The notes under the pieces: generated by a model
Told to the model about the DNA's origin: nothing
The model's input: only the letters and a program-made list of their open reading frames with translations
The model's database searches: none
Made by a program: the position numbers and the translations under genes
Source: Hermatobates lingyangjiaoensis
Lineage: Eukaryota > Arthropoda > Insecta > Hemiptera > Hermatobatidae
Assembly: GCA_026182355.1 (NCBI GenBank)
Contig: JAPFBL010000001.1
Location: 806,001 to 870,000 of the forward strand
Reading direction: 5' to 3'
DNA: 64,000 nucleotides
Shown: one piece after another, positions 48,270 to 59,877 of the stretch
How positions within the stretch are numbered: position 1 is the first letter of the stretch
Layout of the letters: each line of letters begins with the position of its first letter

Positions 48270-50220
48270 TCTAAAGTTTTTTTTTTTATTTTAAATGTAA
48301 ATAAATATTAATTAATTATTTTTAAATGTAAATTGGTTGAGAATTTTGCCAAACAAATTTTTAATTTAATTATACATCTGTATTTAACAAATTATAATTA
48401 TTTAACATGGAAACTATCTCAAGACCAACTAAAATATATAACACATAAATATATAAAAGTGGTTTTTATATAATTGTTTCCTTTTTGATATTCAGATGTA
48501 ACCACGGGAACATAATTTGTGAAGAATCCTATTAATTAAGTGCTAATCATATTGAACATATAGATAATTATTAAATAAAATCGTATTAATTTTTATTATC
48601 TTAATCGTACGAAGAATGTAGTTAAGCTTTGAATAGTGGTATACACATACATCTTTATTTACTCGTATTTTCTAAAACAAAAAAAATTAAGAAAGGCAGA
48701 TAGTTGGCAGATTTGTAAGGAAAATTCTAATTATTCATTCAATAAGTGCCTTTAATGTATGTGAGGAATATACCCAAAAGCTGTAATTTTATAAAGATCA
48801 AAAAAAAAAACAAAAAATACGGTACTGCATAATATTTGTGTTTATAACACAAATATACGTATAAACAATAGATTGGTTTCTATGTTTCGTTTAAGAATAT
48901 ATGCAATTATTTTCTGTATCATTATTAATTAGTTGTACATATCGCCAATGAATATCAAATACTTCGTTTGAAATATTTAAATGTAGGGACAATGTCACAA
49001 AGTAATACTACAAACAAAAATAGTAGCCTACAAATTATAAAGTAAAAATGTATTTATCCATTTTTATATCTAAATGGAAAATTGAGATGAATATTTTCAA
49101 AGACTTGAAAGCAAGACAATTTTCTTAAATATGATTTTTAGAGTAATAAAGCTATTTGCATCAACTGTGTTGTAAAATAATATGAAATAAATAATAATAA
49201 TGTAGTTAATATTAGCTGATAACAAAATGTATGTTTTATTTTTCAAAAGTTTTGAAAAATGTTAAAATTAAATTTAAATTGCAAGAAATGAAGAAAAAGA
49301 TATGAAAGGTAATGAGTCACAAAGGAGGTATAATTCAGGTTCATATAGAAATTTATTATCTTTGTTCTTCTATATATTTTGAACTAACTTTATATTAGCT
49401 ATAAGTGTAAGATGAACCTAGTTTCGATCGGACTTCCAGGTTCAAAAGAAACTCTTAATTTGAGGTTTTTGATTTTACTTAAACTTTTTTATAGGCCTAC
49501 AAAATTGGGGAAAAGAATAAATTAAAAAACTAACAAATAATAACCGTATGTATAATTAAATAAATAATTATAAATAAATAATCCTGTCAAAATAAAACAG
49601 TTCTCTTTAAATAAATAATCATAATTAAGTAAAAACGAGTACACGAACTGACAATGAATAATACTTGGAAATAAAAAAAAAAAATACTTATTTTGTAATG
49701 GAAGGGTTATAAATATGAATATGAAATGATGGTGTCTGCACTACGGATTCGTACAATGGACTGATGAGAGTAAGTTTTCATTTAGTCATCAGATAAGTAT
49801 CTAAGAAACAAATTTCAACTGAACACCTAAAAAACATATTCCTGTAAAGGTACAGTAGAAAACCTTCTACTAAGGCTTTAAGAACCTTTCTCAACTATTT
49901 GAATATTTTCGTTTTGGCTGCATAAAAAATGGAGAGATCCACCATTTTTTGTTTCATGTAAAATTTTTCAATTGACAGTGGAATTAAAAATACTAAAATA
50001 TTTACCTATTCTCTAATTTTTAATAATTAAAATAAACCATTTACATATACACAACTTAATATTTTGTTTTGACACTGCTTCATACTTTTTCAGTAGTTTT
50101 TTATCAATTCAATTTTGACAATGTTGGACGAACTGGTGAAATCAGAAATCCCAATAATAAACCAAATGTTTGTTCAGACACATTACAATCAAAAGTAAAA
50201 AATCAGTTTACATTCAGATC
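48270..50220. other. AT-rich DNA, no gene recognised
   Basis: About 2 kb of AT-rich sequence with no supportable gene. Confidence 0.5.
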
Positions 50221-50224
50221 AGGT

Positions 50225-50870
50225 ACCGAAACGAACCCCCCCGATGTGCCTTCACCTTGTCGTGGTGGGGGGGCTTAACACACCTGGAGGGTTGTTCCCT
50301 CATGGCGTGAACTAAGAAAGGCAGAACCTGGGCGGCAGTTTAACCAGGGCTAGCGTCAGGAGGTGGAAAGTCCGCTCTTTGTACGCTGGCCAGGGTGGTG
50401 TCTCAGTCACCGTGGTGGCACAATATGGGCTTTAGCCACTACCTTGGGGTCCCTGGTCTTGGGTTGATGTCCGTGGGTGGACAGTCGGCTCAGTCGCGCA
50501 CTGGTTCCATAGCTGGATTTCAAGTCTTCTTTTTTCTTCTGGATTGCGTAAGTCTTTTTTAAAACTTTTTTCTCACCCCCAGTGAAATCAGGCTACTTGG
50601 TTTGCTTATCAGTCTTATGATTTGTTCGGACGAAGCTAGTTGTGGCCGGCTGTGGTGGACTTATGTTTGCCTGGTCTGTGTCGCTGTGGTTATCGTCTGG
50701 AAGCTCTCCTTCCTTCCCCTGTGGCTTTTCTTCTAATCTCTGACTCCTTCTTTACGTACCTATTTTTTGCTAAGTAAAGAAATCTCAACTTCCTATTAAC
50801 TGACTCTTGTTTTTTCTTCTTTTCATGTTTTCTCCTGCAACTCTTGACAATATCTTTCATGAGGAACCAT
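50225..50870 (+). mobile_element. 5' leader of a probable non-LTR retrotransposon
   Basis: CACCTTGTCGTGGTGGGGGGG followed by GTGGTGTCTCAGTCACCGTG, CTACCTTGGGGTCCCTGGTC and later CT-rich tracts is unlike the surrounding DNA. It resembles, from general familiarity, the 5' untranslated leaders of insect non-LTR elements. A strong hairpin is visible: CCCCCCC (50237-50243) with GGGGGGG (50268-50274), and inside it CACC/GGTG. No reverse transcriptase follows, so the copy is 3'-truncated or internally deleted. Family assignment is not secure. Confidence 0.4.
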
Positions 50871-50879
50871 CAGTGAACC

Positions 50880-51450
50880 AGAGACTACTAGGCATAAGCT
50901 TTTTATAGCTTTTGTTGATGTAGATCGTGAAAGCCTACCTCTGCGAGTTTTACGCATCTCGTTTTGTGACGAAAGCGCTCCAAGTTAAAAAATATCAACC
51001 TATTCTGCTTTATCCATGATATAGCCGACAGAGTGGGTGCATGAAAATGATTGAAATAGGTATCGAAACGAAAACGTCCTTCGCTTGGCCACATATGGTC
51101 TAATTTTATTCCACGTATATTCACAAAATTAAATGCTGGACCTAACGATATGAAATATCATAAGTAATGAAATTTTCTTGTAGATCCACTCGAGCTCAAG
51201 ACTTGTAATCTCGTTACCAACCCTCCCTGAATTTTATTTCTGTGTGCTTCTAAGGCCACCAGTTCAATATTTTATTCATTGGATGGACTGAATCTTGATG
51301 TTTCTCTACTGGTACTTGTTTCTGATACTATAAATTCTTTTGTAAGTTGGATGGGCTAATTTATTTTTGCCATTTATATCTTGATGAGGCATTGTATTTT
51401 AATTTTTAAAAATCAGTAATGTATTTTGGTATACAACACCCAACACATTC
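50880..51450. other. Spacer, no gene recognised
   Basis: Unassigned DNA. The 73-codon minus frame at 50903-51124 has no recognised domain. Confidence 0.45.
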
Positions 51451-51451
51451 A

Positions 51452-51464
51452 ATATATATATATA

Positions 51465-51507
<43 letters not shown>

Positions 51508-51534
51508 GTGTGTGTGTGTGTGTATGTATATATA
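51452..51534. repeat. (TA)n-(TG)n compound microsatellite
   Basis: TA tracts followed by a short TG tract at about 51507-51521. Confidence 0.95.
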
Positions 51535-51700
51535 AATTATAAATAAAATGATAGTTTTCTAAATAATTTTCTGATTGTCTTTAATCTTTAATTGTTGTAG
51601 CTTTTATACAACAAATTTGATCGTCTTCATCTAAACCATACATATTTGTTCAAACACATTCATATTTTACATCATGATTGTTGTCTCTAATATTGTTTTT

Positions 51701-51775
51701 TTTACATTTTTATGTAAAATAATAAGCAGCAGTTTACATTTTTATGTAAAATAATAAGCAGCAGTTTACATTTTT
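51701..51775. repeat. 32-bp tandem repeat, 2.3 copies
   Basis: Units starting at 51701, 51733 and 51765. Each has the hairpin TTTACAT-TTTT-ATGTAAA and ends in AAGCAGCAG. Confidence 0.9.
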
Positions 51776-51779
51776 CTTT

Positions 51780-52730
51780 CCTACCTTCTGAATGAAAATG
51801 TAATGTATCTAGTAGATGTACAGACATTATTTGTACATACTATAGGAACTACCAGGATTATTTTGTTATGCAACAGAGGTCCGTTATTTTGTATTTTTTT
51901 TTTATATCTGATAAATTTTTATTTTTGGTTCATCTAGCTATTCAGGTAACCGGATTTTATTTATGCCCGTTACAAGTAAAACCAAAACTGTTTATTCAAA
52001 TTTTACCAAAATCTCAATAATATAAATTTTCTTGGTGACATTGTCTTTCTAGTTATTAAATTCTAGATTACCATATTTATTAAATGAAAATAATCGATGT
52101 TATATAATTATAAAGAATTTAAATTATATTTCTTGGGATTTGCATTCATAAAACCTTTAAACACATTATTGCAACTTAAATGTTAGAAACGCTCAGTGTT
52201 GGTGTCTGTCTGGGCAGCGGTAGACCTGTCACATTCCGCTCATTTGTTATTCTAATACACTGCTCTTCCAATACCACGTGTTCCAAATACGTCTTTAACT
52301 CAGTCCTCTGCTTCAAAAGCTTGAAAATATACACAGATGACCTTTAACAAATGTAGTACAATTTGTGCACAATGCCATCAGATAAAATATTAATATTCTA
52401 TGTGTGTTCTTTTTTTATTTCTCTGTACAACATGTACATAAACAATCTTTTATAACAGAATTCCTCAGGAATAAAAGAAATTGTTTTCTTTTGTATAGGC
52501 TAAAAGAGATCATACAATTTCAAAGGTAACTATCCCTCACCGAACATCAAACCAGCAGATTTCCTTCACCACTCAAACAAAATAGAGAGTAAATTATAAT
52601 ATTAGAAACATATGTATTTTTAAGATGAAGAAATAAAAGATGATATTTGTTAAACCACAATACCTTGTAATGGACTTTTTAATACATGGTATTTTAATAA
52701 TAATTTGATATCAAAACGTTTTTTAACCTA
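51780..52730. other. AT-rich DNA, no gene recognised
   Basis: No supported gene. Confidence 0.5.
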
Positions 52731-52731
52731 A

Positions 52732-53419
52732 CGACTTTTAGGTAAAAACTACATTAAGGATGTTCAAAATGTTTTAGATCACACAATGCTAACACTCGAC
52801 TTTTAGGTTAAAAACTACATTAAGGATGTTCAAAATGTTTTAGATCACACAATGCTAACACTCGACTTTTAGGTAAAAACTACATTAAGGATGTTCAAAA
52901 TGTTTTAGATCACACAATGATAACACTCGACTTTTAGGTTAAAAACTACATTAAGGATATTCAAAATGTTTTAGATCACACAATGGTAACACTCGACTTT
53001 TTGGTTAAAAACTACATTAAGGATGTTCAAAATGTTTTAGATCACACAATGGTAACACTCGACTTTTAGGTTAAAAACTACATTAAGGATATTCAAAATG
53101 TTTTAGATTACACAATGCTAACACTCGACTTTTAAGTTAAAAACTACATTAAGGATATTCAAATGTTTTAGATCACACAATGCTAACACTCGACTTTTAG
53201 GTTAAAAAAACATTAAGGATATTCAAAATGTTTTAGATCACACAATGCTAACACTCGACTTTTAGGTTAAAAAAACATTAAGGATATTCAAAATGTTTTA
53301 GATCACACAATGCTAACACTCGACTTTTAGGTTAAAAACTACGTTAAGGAGGTTCAAAATGTTTTTGATCACACAATACTAACACTCGACTTTTAGGTTA
53401 AAAACTACGTTAAGGAGGT
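52732..53419. repeat. 65-66-bp minisatellite, ten full units plus a partial
   Basis: Unit starts (CGACTTTTAGG) at 52732, 52797, 52863, 52928, 52994, 53060, 53126, 53191, 53256, 53321 and 53387. Spacing is 65 or 66 bases because of single-base changes (GGTAAAA or GGTTAAAA; AAACTACATT or AAAAAACATT). The last unit stops after 33 bases. Adjacent units share private variants (GATATTC, then AAAAAACATTAAGG in units 8-9), consistent with local duplication. Confidence 0.97.
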
Positions 53420-54110
53420 TAATTACATATTACGTCTTTTCAATCATTTGTCATAAAATAAATAAATAGAATTTCGTAATCCTTTATAATATATGAGTTT
53501 TGTTTCCCAAAATGGTATTTAGTTTAATTACATAAGCAAATTATAGCGCTATTAAAAATATATTTTTATGATTTGAGAATAAGAGGAAATTTTAAAAAAT
53601 AATATACAACTTTCACTAGCGCTATTTTAATTTTTTTTTGTTGGCAAATAAAATTTTTTGGATATAAATTTAATAAAACACAGATACTTTCTGGAAGAAA
53701 ATAATTTTGGGTGACGTAAACAACAGTTTTAGTTTTTCATCATAGTACATACATAAAAATTATATTGTATACTATTTTACAATATTAAAAAAAAAAAAGG
53801 AATCATAAAACGAAATAATTAATTTAAACTGATTTAACCAACAAATATTAAACAGTTACATTCTATTATATATTCTATTTAAATGTCATAGCAAGTGTTG
53901 TAGTTAGCAATTATAACTTGATATTTTTTTTTAATTAAATATATTTAGTTTAAAAATAATTTAATATACATGGCTTAATATAATTATTAACTATATAATA
54001 TCATAATAATTATTGTTGATACAATCAACGAATCAGTTCAACAGCTGATTCTGGATGAATATTCTTGAAGGGAATGGAAAACAAAAAAGTAATGCCCGTC
54101 TGTACGATAG
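53420..54110. other. AT-rich DNA, no gene recognised
   Basis: No supported feature except the tRNA terminator at 54083-54088. Confidence 0.5.
54083..54088 (-). terminator. Pol III terminator of the tRNA-Thr gene
   Basis: A run of six T on the minus strand, 26 bases after the tRNA 3' end, fits RNA polymerase III termination. Confidence 0.7.
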
Positions 54111-54114
54111 CATG

Positions 54115-54186
54115 TGCCTCCTGTGAGGATCGAACTCACGACCCCTGGTTTACAAGACCAGTGCTCTGCCACTGAGCTAAAGAGGC
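54115..54186 (-). tRNA. tRNA-Thr (anticodon UGU)
   Basis: Full cloverleaf on the minus strand, 72 nt without CCA. The acceptor stem GCCTCTT pairs with AGGAGGC (one G-U), with discriminator A. The D arm TAGCTCAGTGGCAGAGCA matches an A box. Anticodon stem CTGGT/ACCAG encloses the loop CTTGTAA with TGT at 54152-54154. The T arm GTGAGTTCGATCCTCAC matches a B box. There is no intron. A T6 terminator follows. It is solitary in this window. The regular stems and intact boxes argue for a functional gene rather than a tRNA-derived SINE. Confidence 0.95.
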
Positions 54187-54189
54187 TGA

Positions 54190-55255
54190 CGGTCCGCGAA
54201 TGTTGAAAAGTTCATTTTACGGCCATAATTAATCATTCATAGTTTGAGTTATTCTTTTTATGCTCATTGTGCAATTTCTTTTCATTGATTCGTTAACATC
54301 ATACAAAGTAAAAAATGAAAAAATAGTATTAACCATAAATATTGAAAATTAGATATTCCAACCAGTTTAAGGAGATCACAAATAACATTTCACTGAAATG
54401 ATTAGTTTACTAAGGTAGTAAAATAATATTGTTTTGAATATAATGGAAAACGTAAATGAGTGAGTAAAATAACTATCTGTAGGATCATTTAAGAATTTAA
54501 CAGTAAATATAACTCGAAAATTAATATCAAAGCAGCAATGATGTGTTATTCAAATATAAGTAAAAACCTCACCTTCAATTTTCCAAATATTTAAAGTTAA
54601 AAGAAACTATAACATATTTAAAAAAGAGTGCATAATCTAAGAATTATAATTAAAAATCATCAGGTCAATGTAATATTTAATATAAATCATTATTTACAAG
54701 TTAAATCTAACTTTGACTAGAAATAGATTGTTAGTAACTTCTTTCTTTATACTGAAATAGAGTTTCTTACAACCGATTTAATAGTTAAGCAAATTGTTAA
54801 TTTCACTCCTGGAATGTTGTTCTTCATAACATTTGCTGTTATTAACTCAAATATCAGGAGTTTTTCAGTTAAATACCCAAGTGGTTACATAGATTTCAAT
54901 CAACAGATGTCTAATAATACTATCAGAAAAGTTTATTGAAGGGTAATTGGTCAAATATAGTACTTATTACAATCAAAGATATAAAAATAGATTATACAAT
55001 TAGATTATATAAGTTTTAATAACAGATACGTGAAAAAGATAAAACACAAATATGAAAACGTGTATCTGACTTTTGACTAATAAGTTTCTTTCACCTCAAA
55101 GGAAATTTTATTAAAACAATTATGAAGTAAGTGGCAGATTCTTCTGTTACTTCTATCCCCGGATGTAGCTTTGAATTTCAAACTCACTCAGCTGGACTAA
55201 TGGACTTACTGGCAATGCAGATAGCTGCGTCCTGCAGATCTCTTTTCCATTTTCT
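54190..55255. other. AT-rich DNA, no gene recognised
   Basis: No supported gene. Confidence 0.5.
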
Positions 55256-56925
55256 GTTTTTTACTTTACTATAAGTTAAGTATAGTGATCGTGAAAAAAA
55301 TCGATCTCGAGATTTTGACGGAATTACATGTTTTGAGGTCCCAGAAGTCGTTTTATGAAGTTTTTTCGATGATGTCTGTGTGTGTGGGTGGGTGAGTGTG
55401 TTAGCATTGCTTGTTACCACGCTACGGTCCAGAATCTTTGATGGATCAAGTTGATATTTTACACAAAAATGGGCCCCATAAAGACGAAGATCCCTATTGT
55501 TTGGAAAGAATTATGCATGATGGGAAAGTCACTTTTTTTGCCAAAAACCGTTTTTTTAAAAACATTTATTTCTCCTAAACTGATAACTCTAGAGTTTTGA
55601 AATTTTCACATTATCTTTGAGGTTACAATTGGAACAAACGAAAAATATATTCAGAATTTTAAAACAAGATGAAATATATTTTTTTTCAATAAAATGTAAA
55701 AATTTTGACATATAATTCAATCTCAAACCTTGTAAGAGCGATACAAGCCATACTGTTTGACGGATCAAAATGAAACTATGCCTATACATAGAACATTATG
55801 TGGAGAATGAGTTGAGATATTTTTTTTAAAATTACATTCGCTAAAGGGGCGTTACAGTACGATTTCTAATTTCAGAAAATGTTTTTTTGACGCTAAACGG
55901 CTCATTAAAAAATAATGAAAATTTGAGCAAAAATGGAACAAAAAATTAGCAATTCACAAAAAAAAAATCATGATGTTTCAATTACGGGAAAGAGCAATAA
56001 CGCTATAAAAACTGTTTGTTTACCCTAGACTAGGAGATCGCCTGCTCTACTTGTCGAATTTTTTATAATTTTTTACATTGTTTACAGTGACTTAGAAATT
56101 GTTTGATCGAATCCACTGAGATAAAATTGATATTTATATTATTATATAAATTATTTATTATTATTATATAAATAAATAATTATTATTTATATTATAAAGG
56201 AACAATTTAAATATTTTATTGACTTACATGAAATGTAAGAGGAATAATATTGTGCAGGAAAATGATAACACTCACTCAGAAAAAAATCGGATATGTGTTA
56301 TTTCACAAAGGGGAAGGAAAATGATCTTATTAAATACTAGGAAGCCATAAAATTCCCAGTATAATAATTCTATAAAAAAACAAAAATGTAAAAGATAATT
56401 CAAAATTGAAATCTTTCGTTTAGAGAATAATAAATGTAATTATCGTACATCTTTAATTATAAATCATCTTAAAACAACATTTTTTCTTCGCTGTTTATGA
56501 TGTTTTTCAGAGAAAAAAAGGGTACTTTCCTGTTTGAAATTTGAAAAGTTTACTTTAATATTTAATGTAGAAGGATGTCAAGTAAACGATGTAAGAAATC
56601 CACTGGCTGTTTGAACAAAAGCCATGTTCTCTAGTAGGAGAATATTTTGTATCAAGAAATGCTCACTTTGGTTTTTCACAAATGTTATTACTGCTGTAGT
56701 TATACTAATGAAATTATTTGCATCAGCTGTGTGATGTACAAAAATAAGCATATATATGTCCTTCAATCACTATCTGTACTACCTCAGGAATGAAAGACTA
56801 ATAATCATATCTCATTTAGATGTTTACGTTATGCTTAAATGAGACGTTATGTGTTATATACTCAAGAAATTTGCTATTAAGTTACTTATAGTAACGTTGA
56901 GTGTAGGCCACTCCAGATTTTTTTA
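55256..56925 (+). mobile_element. 1.65 kb repeat Z, copy 2
   Basis: Collinear with 29712-31358 from TTTTTTACTTTACTATAAG to GTAGGCCACTCCAGATTTTT. The inverted terminal motif is preserved with small changes (left 55263-55278; right 56882-56897). Differences include a shorter GTGG tract and an AT-rich insertion of about 50 bases near 56140-56200. Flanking DNA differs between the copies, supporting transposition rather than segmental duplication. Confidence 0.65.
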
Positions 56926-57119
56926 CGAGTATTCGTGACTGCCTATTTCTTCTATCAATTGCCCATTCGTCTGAGCTTATTCATACAACTAATACCACCA
57001 GATTAACACTCTATAGTAGTAAGTTCCTAGTTATTCTATTCATCGAGTCTCTATTTTCAACAAAACGATTATATATGCCTAAGGTCTTTTTGTTAGCATA
57101 TCAAAATTAGGCTTAATTA

Positions 57120-57879
57120 TTAGTACTATTACTATAACGTTACTGAATGAACACTAGCAATCAAGTGAAGAAGATTAACAACCAATCATCAGTTAGATGT
57201 TGTAGTCCAACAAAAGAAATAGGTTTAGTGGTAGAAAGATATGTTCGCTTGCCTTATAGAGCTTGTATTAACAGCTGTAATAAGCAGAATGAGCGAGCAT
57301 TGCGATATATAATTAATGTTCATGTTGCAAGAACTAATGAATAAGTCATGCATAGACTGACAGTATTCTACAAGAATAGTAGAATCAGAATACTGTTCTA
57401 CAAAAAAAAGTATTCTCCTGAAGACTGGTTTCTGATGTATTGCGCCAGAACTACAGACAAGTCATGTTATTTATGACTATCCTTGCAACTTAGGAAACTG
57501 CTTAACGCTGCTTTTGAAATATATTAGCAGGTAGTCGAAAACAGAAGGATGAAGAAATTCATGAATTGTCCAACATGGAGAAGTTAGTCAAAGGATCAAA
57601 AGTTATTCAACTAAACAGTAATCCTTAACAGCCTGAAAATTTCATGAGCTCTGTATATTGAGACAAAAATACACTCTGCCAGACATCGGATATGTTTGTT
57701 ATTCCGAACATGAGGAGAATAACGACAGGAAGATGCAGAATATTGCGGAAGATGCCAGACAGCCTATATTACTTACAATCCAGTCTAATAGGTATGATGG
57801 TGCAGTTGAAAGTGGCAACCGACTGAAGGTCAACTTACAGGGTATAGAAGCCAACGCAATAGCAACCAAAGCTGATAAA
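57120..57879 (+). other. Region 5' of PLE-1, coding status unclear
   Basis: Contains open frames 57147-57344 and 57658-57906. The end of the second, ...AIATKADK, runs into the PLE reverse transcriptase frame across a frameshift at 57880. In PLEs the segment before the KADKGNT motif is coding, so part of this block could be the PLE-1 N-terminus. However, I do not recognise family motifs upstream of ATKADK. Confidence 0.3.
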
Positions 57880-59586
57880 TGGCAACACAATTGTTATAAT
57901 AAATAAATCCGACTATATCAAAAAAACAAAAGAATTTATCGAGAATAATAACTACGAGAAACTTCAAACCGATCCGACAAAAAAATTCCAAAATGAAATA
58001 AGAACAATCATTAATAACTCCCCCACACTGATAAAACCAAGTGAAACATATAAGTTTATTAATATGAACCCAAAGGCACCACAACTAAAAGCCCAAATTA
58101 AATTACACAAGGAAAATAGCCCATTTAGACCCGTAATAAACTATAGGAATGCATCGGCTTATAAAATATCCAAAGAAGTCGCAAAAATATTAAAATATAA
58201 AGTTATGCTACCGAACACCTACAACATCAAAAACACGGTTGACCTAATAAACAAATTGAAAGACATAACAATAAACGCACAGACCAAACTTGTTTCATTC
58301 GACATTGAAAACTTATACCCTTCTGTTCCCGTCACAGAAACACTTGATATCATATGCGAAATAACTAATGCACATGAACATGACAATAGTACAGAAGAAC
58401 TAATAAAACTAACTAAAACAACTCTCAAACAGAACTACTTCAGATTTAACATAATGTTCTACAAAGCAAATGATGGATTAGGAATGGGACATCCAACATC
58501 TGCGATACTTTCAGAAATTTTCCTCCAAGAACTCGAAAAGGTCTATGTAAATGTCCTAAAGTCAAAATTTAACGTTGTTTACTATTGCAGATATGTTGAT
58601 GACTCCTTCCTAACCTTCCTAATAGTCAATAACCCTAGTAACCAAAATATAATAGACATAATGAATTATCTCAACTCACTAAAAAACAAAGTCAAGTTCA
58701 CCCACGAAATAGAAACAAATGACAAATTAAACTTCATAGACTTAACAATAGGAAAAACTAAAGACAAACTCAGCTTTCAAATATACCACAAACCAACTAC
58801 CACCGACACAACTATACATAAATCACTCCACCCACCACAACAAAAAACATCCGCGTATAGATATATGATTGATAGATTACTAAACGTACCAATGAATTTA
58901 ATTAACTATAATAAGGAATTAAATACCATAAAAACAATAGCAAAAAATAACGGGTATAAGGAAAAAATTATACAAAGACTAATATACGAAAGAAGAAATA
59001 AACACAATACTAACAGTACAACACCGGGAATAACGAACGGATACGCATCTTTAACTTACATAGGTAAACCTAGCGAAAAAATTGCGACTCTTCTAAGAAA
59101 ATATTCATTAAAAATAGGTTATAAAACGAATAACACTATAAACCAAATCACAAACAACACAACAGAGAACAAAGATAACAAATTTGAGAAAAGCGGAATA
59201 TAAAGGATTAAATGCAAAGATTGTGGTAAAAGCTACATCGGGCAAACGGGAAGGATACTAAAAGACAGATTCAAAGAACACATTAAGACTACACCAACAA
59301 CACAAACAAATCAAACTATGCACACCACTTAAACAAATTTGGACATAACCCAGACAGTATGGAAAACACAATGGACTTACTACAGAGGGGACAAAAAGGA
59401 CAACAAATGAACATATAGGAACAAATAGAAATATACAAACATAAAATGACAGACAATATAATCAATGAACAAACAAACCACCAAACCGACATTTTAACAA
59501 AACCACTAATAACATTTAAAAGACGACACAAGGAACTGGAAATAGAAAATGAAATAAGAAATAAAAGGAAAAAACATAGCAATTAA
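57862..59586 (+). pseudogene. PLE-1: Penelope-like reverse transcriptase + GIY-YIG endonuclease, broken
   Basis: Reverse transcriptase and endonuclease of a Penelope-type retroelement. The main uninterrupted frame, 58064-59203 (379 codons from its Met), extends upstream without stops to 57881 (GNTIVIINKSDYIKKTKEF). There an extra base at 57880 separates it from ATKADK. Numbered from Met 58064: RPVINYRN at 22-29, motif A SFDIENLYPSVPV with Asp80, motif B GLGMGHPTSA at 138-147, motif C RYVDD at 176-180, LNFIDLTI at 222-229. The frame ends in GI-stop at 59201-59203, exactly where the GIY tyrosine is expected. The domain continues in frame (RIKCKDCGKSYIGQTGR, then DRFKEH), shifts frame between about 59285 and 59310, resumes with SNYAHHLNKFGHNPDSM, meets a TAG at 59416-59418, and ends at 59584-59586. 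Four lesions make it inactive. RT core residues are intact, so decay is recent. Confidence 0.9.
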
Positions 59587-59800
59587 AGAAATATGAAAAA
59601 AAATTAACTACACAGGCAACACTGATTACACAATGTAGACGATATATATAGGGTAGGTTATAGGAAAATAACATTCACAGTCAGTTAGGTGCTCTTGAAG
59701 ATGGGATCCAGACGGAACCGAAACCGGTCGAGCTTTTCAGAGACTTTACGAGGTATGACGGATTGTATTATTACTAATTCTAACATACATTTATACATAC
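59587..59800 (+). repeat. PLE-1 3' UTR with hammerhead-like core
   Basis: At 59691-59733: GCTC, TTGAAGA, extra T, a hairpin (GG..TCC-AGAC-GGA..CC), GAA, palindrome ACCGGT, C, and GAGC complementary to GCTC. It lies about 105 bases after the stop of the only near-complete PLE here, tying the ribozyme-like layout directly to a PLE 3' UTR. The first box has T for C. Confidence 0.7.
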
Positions 59801-59804
59801 ACGC

Positions 59805-59838
59805 ATGCACACACACACACACACACACACATATATAC

Positions 59839-59872
<34 letters not shown>
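59805..59872. repeat. (CA)n-(TA)n compound microsatellite
   Basis: CA tract about 59811-59829 then TA tract to about 59872. Open frames through it on both strands (for example 59685-59918 minus) are repeat translations. Confidence 0.95.

Positions 59873-59877
<5 letters not shown>

Noticed and set aside
52732..53419. CRISPR-like array
   Set aside because: Units are contiguous 65-66-bp tandem repeats with no variable spacers, in eukaryotic sequence.
57147..57344. 65-codon frame as a PLE or host exon
   Set aside because: No recognised motif, and no support for joining it to the PLE frame.
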